Part shown: in pieces, positions 56,178 through 64,000 of the stretch
How the letters are laid out: the number at the start of each line of letters is the position of its first letter
Numbering within the stretch: position 1 is the stretch's first letter
Origin: Halichondria panicea
Lineage: Eukaryota > Porifera > Demospongiae > Suberitida > Halichondriidae
Assembly (NCBI RefSeq): GCF_963675165.1
Contig: NC_087383.1
Coordinates: 620,001-684,000, forward strand
Length of the DNA stretch: 64,000 bases
Direction of reading: 5' to 3'
The notes under the pieces: model-generated
Told to the model about the DNA's origin: nothing
The model's input: the letters and a program-made list of their open reading frames with translations, nothing else
Databases searched by the model: none
Made by a program: the position numbers and the translations under genes

Positions 56178-58937
56178 CTAATCAGAATCCTCATCTTCGC
56201 CGTACTCTGCACCCCCAGAATCTGATAAGGAGACAAAAAGGTAAAACACTTGCAGTGGCTAAATAAGTGGTGCTCCTGAAATAATAGCGGGTTAGCCAAT
56301 AATATTAGGCTGATAAGTATGTGGCTATAGCAACCAACTGAATGTAATAAATACTGATCAGAAGCAACGCTAGGTCTAATTTAAAATTGTACTTAGGCTG
56401 TATAAGAGGCTATTATTTAATCATTACTATACATGTAGATAGGACTTTCAAAGGGCTACAAAATGAATCTTTAATTATGAAAAATGCACAATCCTAACTC
56501 AAGTTATGAGCACTCAAAGTTAGATATCAAATGCACAATGTACTGAACAGATCGAGCTACAGTACTATTCTTACAGAACTCTAGTCTGTCTGTAAGTAGA
56601 CTAGCCAAGTGGAGTGACTCACCTCTGATCATGAGCAGACGTCCCACCTCGGGGTTCTTGGCAGACAGGTCGTAGGGCAACTGCTTCTCATTGTTCCTTA
56701 TTGTCGTGTTGGCTCCTAATGACAACACAAGAACAGTGATTACACACAACCACTAGTACATGTTAGGGAGACTATTATACACACACTGAATAAGTATTAC
56801 GGCATGTACACTAACTGCACGCCCCCTCCCCCCAGGCATAACAATTACAGGGTTCAAGGTTCAACACACACTGTACAGTATTAACAGCCTTAGGCCAAGA
56901 CATCAACTTAGCCAACACATTAGAAGTTCAAAGTACATCATTTTAACTCCTACCGTTTTCCAAGAGCAACGCCACGACGTCAGCATGTCCCTTCCAGGCG
57001 GCATTATGCAGGGGGGTGTCCCCTAGCTTGTTCTAAGGGGGGGGGAGAATGATGGTGTCATAAGAAAATAAAAACTGAATGTGTAATACATGTACGTACC
57101 ATGTAGAACACCAGTTTATATTAGTATGGGTCGATTTGTAAACAAACAGATGTGCATGTTGACATACCTGCGCATTCAGCTCAACATTTTGGACCTTCAA
57201 TATCGCCTGTGCACATTCTGTGGAACCATACAGTGTGTTAATAAGAGGGTGTGGTTGGGGTGGAGTCTATCACTATATGGGGGGAGAGGGTACAAATGTA
57301 CTGTTGAGGGCTGTAAGGACTCTAATGTACACAATGACAGCGTATGTACCTGTATGACCTCCACTGGCTGCCCAGTGTAGTGCAGTTGAACCAGACTTGT
57401 CCAGTCCATTCACAGATACCTGCAGGAGGAGGTCATTTCAACCAACAATGTACTTGATACAATACAATAGCTAATTAATGTATGCATGTAACAAGACCTT
57501 TCACAGGCTGTATTCACTGAAATTAAACTGTTATTATCTCAATGAACCCACTCACTCTGTTTGCGAGACACTCATCTACGAAGGGAAGGTTCCCTCTCTT
57601 AGCCGCCTCATGTAGTGGGTTCACAATGGTCTCAGTGTTCCCCTCAACTGTAGGAAACAAGCGGCCAGGTCACACCCCCCTAACAGTCTGGGGGTCACTA
57701 TTCCACACCCCCCTTAAGGTCCGGCAATAATGCCAGGCCTACTACACTACATATAGTGGTCTGACACACAATGAGACTAACTACATGTACAATAGCACAA
57801 GCAATAATTATACTAGATACAGACACTGGGAACATACAATAGACAACACTAGACACATGGCAGTAGACACATGGCAGTACGTACGTACAACTGTAGCTAT
57901 ATTGACACGGCACAAGGACTCACTATAATTGGACGGAATAAGACCCGCCTTCTTATTACACCGTGCTCTCCACCATCCGTCTTCATTCTGTAAAGGATGC
58001 ACATGAACAACCAGAACAAGGTACTGTACAGTCATGGACAGTATTGTAACAAGAAGATATGTACACGTGTACAAATAGTACGGTGGCTATAGTTATAGAT
58101 TCCGGGCATTTTTCAGTAGTTACGCAGGTTAGTTACAGTGTATATATATATATACAAATATGGGCATTCCTTATATGGCATATACCTTCTCTGTGATATA
58201 GAGTGTGTCCCCTTCCTCGAAAGAGAGCTCGTCCACCTGAGTGTGTGGGCGGGAGTGCCATGGTAACGGCATTCGTATATATATATATAACGTGGAGGCA
58301 ACGAGGCATGACCCAGCCAATATGACCACACACACCCAATTATACTAATATAGTCAGCAAAAGCCATACAGACTAGAACAGGATGGTTTGACTATATATG
58401 GACAATAACCATCGACTAACACACAGTCTACTATCATTAATTTTGATTGACGTTATCTGCTTATCCACTTGCCCTAAAATAAACTGAGAGTCTAACAAAA
58501 TAAACCTTGGGGAGTTCGTTATACGCACCTGTCTAGAACACTCCCGGGCCCTCTTAATAATCACTAGGTAGGTACATGGCAACTGCACTGTTTGAATTAA
58601 GCAGCTTAACCCTTTGTACACCCAATTAATCATAGTATACGTATGTATATGTAATAAGTATGTACAGACTAAAAACGATAGATCAGGTTCGTGTTGTCTT
58701 TACCTGCTGTGCGGCATATGCGTAGATAGCTCGTACCACTTCAACATGGCCTGTGGTATAACAAGAATGTTTATGATATCTGCTCATATGATCATATGCA
58801 TTACAACCATCAACACGACTCGACTCGTATGCATGCTACATGTACACACACACACTCATCTGAACTGCCTCCAATATGCTAACACTCCTACCTGGCTTTT
58901 TAGGTACTGGTTTTGGTGGGGCCGGTTTCCTAGACAT
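56178..58937 (-). CDS. OSTF1: OSTF1 (osteoclast-stimulating factor 1), SH3 plus ankyrin
   Basis: Ten short exons give 211 aa (human 214): 58892-58937, 58704-58750, 58186-58236, 57924-57987, 57556-57647, 57350-57419, 57168-57217, 56954-57032, 56623-56715, 56178-56221. A proline-rich start ([15 protein letters not shown]) is followed by an SH3 domain at about 17-72: [46 protein letters not shown]. Three ankyrin repeats follow at about 75-175: [58 protein letters not shown]. The acidic end EYGEDEDSD matches. OSTF1 is a cytosolic adaptor that binds Src-family and SMN-type proline ligands. The order and length are those of vertebrate OSTF1. It is divergent from the LRRK gene over 790 bp. Confidence 0.96.
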
Positions 58938-59727
58938 GGCGGCAGCAACTCTCACAGCGAAGCAGTACGTACACTAGTATAGTAGTATGTATAAGAATAT
59001 TCCCCAAGGTTAACAGTTGTAGACTGGTAATTAGTTCACGTGCGTAGAGAGAAGCGAAGCTTTGTAGGGGCGTGGTATCGTGGCATTCTTTTATACTGAT
59101 CATGTGCTTTTGCAGAAAAAATGGCTGGCTTGTAGCTACCAGGTGTTCTAGAGTCTTAGCTGAAGTCCCAAGCGCGAGGTGAGTTGCAAGTAGTGTTATA
59201 CTAGAGAGTGGGGCCTGACAGACTGCCTCTGTGTGTGTGCTGGGGGGACCTTCTTGTATTGATATCGTTTATATTACACATGTTACGTGTCATTGTACGC
59301 TTGTAGTTGTCAAACGTTATCTTGTAAGTTGCTTGTTCGGTTACGATGCACAATGAAAGCTTATTGTCGGGAATTTTAATCACGTTAACGAGCTATGACG
59401 ACAGGGCCATTAATTTTTCAGCTTGCTAGCGCAATTACGGTGACATGCATGTACATGTGCATGTGGGCGTGGAATTTTACCGGTAAAAGATGGAGTTAAT
59501 ATTGAGAATTGGAATGGTTGTTTCACTGGTAGTTATAAAATTGCACTAACTAATGGCGTTGTATTGATTGTACACTTGCCCCGCAGTTATCTATAGTCGT
59601 AGTTATTGCATGTAGCTCGTTGTATGCGGATATTATCATCATTTGGTAGTACCAATTTATTAATGGCTACGGCTATAGTTGTATTGACTGTACCACTTGT
59701 CCTGCAGGTATCAACACTGTGTGGAGT
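58938..59727. promoter_or_regulatory. divergent promoter region, OSTF1 / LRRK
   Basis: 790 bp lie between the two start codons, with no open frame supported by splice sites or domains. A non-coding first exon and intron of the LRRK gene may fit here, since a CAG|GT context occurs just before its first coding exon (59704-59709). Confidence 0.5.
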
Positions 59728-61392
59728 ATGGATCGCATGTATAGCACCAATGACGACGGTGAGTGGGCATTTATTATAACACCACTATCTGTAAACGATC
59801 ATGAATATATTATACATTAAATATCATGTCTACAAATAGTGCTGCATAGAATCTTATTGCGTATGTCATGTACAGTATGCATTTCCAAGTATATTAGGTT
59901 TCCAAGTATATGAGTATTTTACGTGTACCCCCCCTCCCCTACAGAAATAGCAGGCAAGCTGTTTGCTGCTTGTACCTCCGGAAACGTGCAAGCTCTCAAA
60001 GATATTATCAGAAACGAAGCATATGCGGTCACCCTTATCGAAACAACGAGGAAATCTGACGATGCAGCTGGCAAGAAAATTGCCGAGAAAACTCTCATTG
60101 CAGCGATCAACAAGGGGCACTATGATGCAGCCAAAGTGTTACTAAAAGCCGGAGTGAGTCCGAATATTCCTACACAAGAGGGGACACCATTGTACGTGGC
60201 GATAAAGAGGGGGAACTTGGACATGGTGCGACTGTTATACGAATATCGGGCCGATTTACTGGTGAAGGGACGATTCAATCCTCTAGTAGCTACGTGTATC
60301 GACGGCAAGCTGACTATTCTCAAGTACCTGGTTAAAGTGGGAGCAAATCTGTTTGCTATTGACAACCCACCGCTGGTTTTCACCGCATGTGCTGCCGGGC
60401 AACTCGACGTTTTGAAGTACGTCATGGAAGAAATGGAGTATGACATCCATCGAACAACAAGCGGCAAAGATGCTCTTAAGACGGATGGACAAGATAGTCT
60501 CTTGTTCCATGCCTGCCAGAGAAACAAGATTGAGGTGGCCAGCTTTCTTGTCAAAAATGGAGCCCTCATCACAAGAACTATTGCCAGTCGATTCCCGAAA
60601 ATCATCAAAGATGTACTACAACAGAAATTCCGGCCGTCAGGAAAAGCTGAGCCCATTCAACTTTACTATGCACGCCTCAAGGAGCTGGGTCTAGCTGAGA
60701 TACCGTGGGCTGTATTTGCAGACTATTCTAGTACTCTTGTGCGAATTGATCTTCGGTCAAACTTCCTAAGCCTACTTCCTGTCGAGTTGTTTCAGCTGCC
60801 TGTCCTAAAGTTACTGGACATATCGCACAATCGCCTGCCAGAGATCTGCCAAGAAGAAGAAAAGTGGACCTGTACGAAGTAAGTCGATGCTCTATTTTTT
60901 TATAAGAGGTATGATCGTACATGTACTAGCTGAACTTCCACAAGTAAGGCTTGTAAAATTTACAATAGTTTCTACTTTGTGTGTTTGGCTTGTACATGTA
61001 GTGAGGGCTTGTAGATTCAATTTGAGGTTAAATATAATCATTTGTACTACCTGGCTTGTAGTGGAGTATAATTAGTGGTCACGTCAATCTTCTTACTATT
61101 GTAGAAGAAGTAATGGCCTCAAGGCACAGTGTACGTGTTCACTATCCTACAAGTACAGTATATACATGTACTAGCACACCCCCTGTTAACCTTTAACCCC
61201 TGGTTCTTCTCGACACAGTCTGACTGAGTTTGATGCCTCCCACAACCAGCTCACGTATGTCCCCAGCAGTCTCTTCAAGATGCCAGAGCTGTCTAACCTG
61301 CAGGTGGCTTACAATCTGCTCTCCACTCTCCCTGGAGACCCAGAGGACCCTAGTGCTCAGAACGACAGTATGTTTAGTTCAAGAGCACCCCC

Positions 61393-61444
<52 letters not shown>

Positions 61445-63093
61445 CAGTAGGAGTGTTTTGCCGCTAGGATAAACGCTAGAATAAGCACACTTACCTGCAC
61501 TATTGCAGCTGCTACTTGTACTAGTGACCCCATTGTTACTGGCTGGAGAATGTTGTGTAGCAACAACTCACTGACTCAACAATGACACATTACTCTGAGT
61601 GTTTACTGGCTATTGTATTGATTGTGTGTGTGCTGGTTTATGCTATAGCGTGTTAGCGAGGGACAAACATATCTTTATTATTTGCTTTCACAATTGTTAT
61701 AGTCTACCCAGGGGGTATGTTGTTATAGTCTGCCCAGGAGGTATGTTGCTACAGTCTACCCAGGGGGTCTGTTGCTATGGCATTGTATGTACTAGTACAA
61801 TGTACATGTACCCCACCTACAGCTTATGATGACTTCTGGCGCTGTGAAAAACTCAAGAAGCTGGATGTGTCTCACAATCGCATCAGAGCACTACCAGATT
61901 GCTTCTCTGACCTCAAGAGGCTGGGAACGCTGAGTGCTTCACACAACTATCTCAAGGAGTTGCCTCAGTCCTGCAGCTGGGGTTGCATCAATCTGGTAAG
62001 CCGAGGGGAAGGGGTGTGGCTTAGGGTGTGGTTAATATGTCTGCATGGAATAATGGAAGAGGATCTCGGTTGGTTTCTAGAGACTAATGATTTAGATATA
62101 GACTCTACATACAGTACTTCTAAAAGTGTTTTACTTATTAGAAAATCTTCATCTACATGTATAGTGTACGTGTAGCTAAGTAACCCACTCCACACACCCC
62201 GCCCACACACACCCACGGCACAGGTCCACCTAGATGTGTCCAACAACAAGCTGGTAGACCTCCCTATAGGAGCGGCCAACACGTGGATGCAATCACTGGA
62301 GCGTCTCTTCCTATCGCACAACAATATTACCGAGATCTCTCGAAACATCACTGAGTTGACCCACTTAACCATATTGGATCTATCTCATAACCGCATCACC
62401 AGCCTCCCGCCTACCGCTAACTGGAGTGGAAACAGGCTGAACAAGTTGCACCTGTCGTTCAACCAGTTAACGCTTTTGACTCACCTTCCGTCAAAAGAGG
62501 AGGCGGCTGCCAAAGAGAAAGGAGATCAACAACATAAGTATGCCAGTGTGTCAATGATTGGGTGAGAGTGGCTTTGTGTTTGTATATTTCTGTATATTTC
62601 TGTATAATTAGAGTTTCCTCGTGTGTTTACGAGAAGAGGTGCAAAATAGATTATAGTTGCTTAATTTGCTGTGTGTGTGTTTGTATACCGTATAGCGCGA
62701 AATTGTTGTTTCAGGCACTTATATTTCGTGGAATGGCCTCTAAAAGCATTTCGTTGCACAATGTTTGTGTGTGGATTGACTGCTTACCGAAAGTCACGCC
62801 TTTAATCTTTGCATGATAGCAGATAATTAAAAAACAATTGTGTAGGAAGGATTGCTAACCCACGAAAACAGCGAAAATTAAGCCCCTCGAAAATTTCGCG
62901 CTATACAGTATTTCTGTATAATTAGAGTTTCCTCATGTGTTTACGAGAGTAGAGGTGTATAATAGATTGTACTTACTTAATTTTCTGTGTGTGTTGTTTT
63001 GCTGTGTTTTGATTAGTGATTAAACGCAGTGTTTTGTTGATGTTGTTTCTGAAACTACTACACAGGCACACTCACACCTATCCCACACATACG

Positions 63094-63130
<37 letters not shown>

Positions 63131-64000
63131 CAATCTCTTGGGGAATGTCAACAAGAGAGGTGCTAAGAAGACCAAGACTGGTGCCGTCCCCACAAGCCCC
63201 TCCCCTTTAGACCACCCCCTGGAGGAAACCCCTCGTGAACTGCCCACTGAGCTGTGGCGGTCATGTCTCCAATCCTTGTACCTACAAGGCAACCAGATCA
63301 AGTTCCTGCCAGATTATGTGGGGGAACTGGACAGTCTAGCGAGGATTGACATCAGCGGGTAAGGGTCAACACTGTAATATGTGAGATTCACCCGTTAACT
63401 TTATAGCTATATAATTATTATCAAGGATGTGCCCACACTGGTCGGTGGTGGTGGTTGGTACTAACCACCTGTACATGTGAACAAAATAGGCATAGTTTTT
63501 TACCATAATTATTTTTAGGCAAATTTGTGTGAGTTGATTGCATGACGATTGGAAAAGGCACTTGAATACGATTTGTCTCAGTACCAAAATAATTTAAATG
63601 GGCACATTTTTGGATTTTGTTCATTAATTTGCAGAATTAAGTTTCTTGTGTATAATTATTAGTTACTAAACCACACCCCCTGCGCAGGAACCCTGATATC
63701 ACCAACCTCCCCCTCACACTTGGTCGACTACGCAACTGCTGGGAGCTCACTCTCAACGGACTCACAGTGAGAAATGTCCCACAGCATCTGTTGCCGGGCG
63801 TTGCTAGGGGAGGCTCCACCAAGCACCTGCTGGCGTACTTGAGAGCTCAGCTGCGACACTGTGTACCCTACAACAGGATGAAGCTGATGGCAGTCGGATT
63901 ACAGGTACGAAATGACTGCTCTAATTGACCTGCAGTTTGTAGAATAGTGTGTACACTGACATACTTGTAGTAGTGGACTTGACATGTTGTTTTCTGTAAT
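59728..64000 (+). CDS. LRRK1: LRRK1-type ROCO kinase, N-terminal part (runs off window)
   Basis: Seven exons are in the window: 59728-59758, 59945-60878, 61219-61367, 61823-61995, 62224-62537, 63131-63358, 63688-63904, giving 682 residues in frame. Ankyrin repeats come first (about 12-250: GKLFAACTSGNVQALKDII, TPLYVAIKRGNLDMVRLLYEY, DSLLFHACQRNKIEVASFLV). Leucine-rich repeats follow (about 275-640: LVRIDLRSNFLSLLPVELF, LKKLDVSHNRIRALPDCF, LTILDLSHNRITSLPP, LQSLYLQGNQIKFLPDYVGE). The last exon ends YLRAQLRHCVPYNRMKLMAV, the lead-in to the ROC GTPase P-loop of LRRK proteins. ANK-LRR-ROC order without an armadillo region points to LRRK1 rather than LRRK2. ROC, COR and kinase parts must lie to the right of 64000. 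Donor phase at the last exon is 0. Confidence 0.9.
61390..61442. repeat. (CA)n microsatellite in LRRK intron 3
   Basis: About 26 CA units, starting 33 bp past the exon 3 splice donor (exon end 61367). Confidence 0.95.
62597..63000. repeat. about 90-bp direct duplication flanking a foldback element
   Basis: TTTCTGTATAATTAGAGTTT, CCTCGTGTGTTTACGAGA and following sequence at 62597-62685 reappears at 62911-63000 with few changes (CCTCATGTGTTTACGAGA). The foldback element 62686-62910 lies exactly between the two copies. Confidence 0.85.
62686..62910. mobile_element. 225-bp foldback element, family B variant
   Basis: It starts TACCGTATAGCGCGAAATT and ends, read in reverse, TACTGTATAGCGCGAAATTT. 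The inner sequence differs from the 31760 copy, so this is a separate subfamily. It lies in LRRK intron 5 between two copies of a 90-bp direct repeat. It is non-coding. Confidence 0.82.
63083..63130. repeat. (CA)n tract forming the acceptor of LRRK exon 6
   Basis: CA-rich sequence ends in a pure run of about 17 CA units that reads straight into CACACACAG|CAATCTC, the splice acceptor of exon 6 (63131). No ordinary pyrimidine tract is present. Confidence 0.9.

Noticed and set aside
60120-60656. 178-codon open frame on the minus strand
   Set aside because: It is fully antisense to the ankyrin-coding exon 2 of the LRRK gene; shadow frame without domain.

Overview
The window is animal nuclear DNA. 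It has spliced genes with mostly short GT-AG introns (about 45 bp to 1.5 kb), metazoan-type families (a TNFAIP8/TIPE protein, ARID3, MAP2K5, MIS12, OSTF1, a LRRK-type ROCO protein, a pseudo-myotubularin) and very short intergenic gaps. I read it as an early-branching metazoan with a compact genome, most likely a sponge. The clade is an inference from architecture and AT-rich noncoding sequence, not a proof.

Layout: TNFAIP8-like (+, 1271-1836); ARID3 (-, 2279-7049); an 881-aa all-helical protein, perhaps CCDC142/KIAA0825-related (+, 7912-14160); MAP2K5/MEK5 (-, 14373-17664); RCC1L-like (+, 17886-20703); a 3.6-kb repeat-rich gap with two minisatellites; a single-exon Rap/Ras-like GTPase (-, 24335-25108); RIOK2 (+, 25362-29482); MRPS11 (-, 29690-30804); an AGPAT3/4-type acyltransferase (+, 30949-33113); a TTLL6-type polyglutamylase (+, 33341-37496); MIS12 (-, 37669-38238); UBE2Q (+, 38427-40844); an MTMR10/11/12-type pseudophosphatase (+, 42044-46674); an FMN reductase (+, 46877-47677); a single-exon CARD-like plus coiled-coil protein (+, 47973-49331); a MAP9-like protein (-, 49489-50997); a HEATR4-like protein (+, 51124-55719); OSTF1 (-, 56178-58937); and a LRRK-type gene that runs off the right edge (+, 59728 onward). 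I spliced every multi-exon gene by hand. In each complete one the exon lengths sum to a multiple of three and the joined reading frame stays open.

All seven minus-strand genes are divergently paired with a plus-strand neighbour, five of them over only 126-253 bp between start codons, so much of the window looks organised around shared bidirectional promoters. A 14-bp RFX X-box match lies 99 bp upstream of the TTLL6 start, and a one-mismatch copy lies between MAP9 and HEATR4, which suggests a ciliary regulon. Direct-repeat nuclear-receptor sites (DR1, TGACCTTTGAMCY) recur far more often than base composition predicts.

Mobile DNA consists of small non-coding foldback elements (MITE-like): a 310-bp family with about 100-bp inverted ends present twice in opposite orientation, a family starting TACCGTAT/TATCGTAT present four times, and one separate 146-bp candidate. 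Three minisatellites lie on or beside splice sites. I saw no rRNA, tRNA, CRISPR array or viral fossil that I could support.
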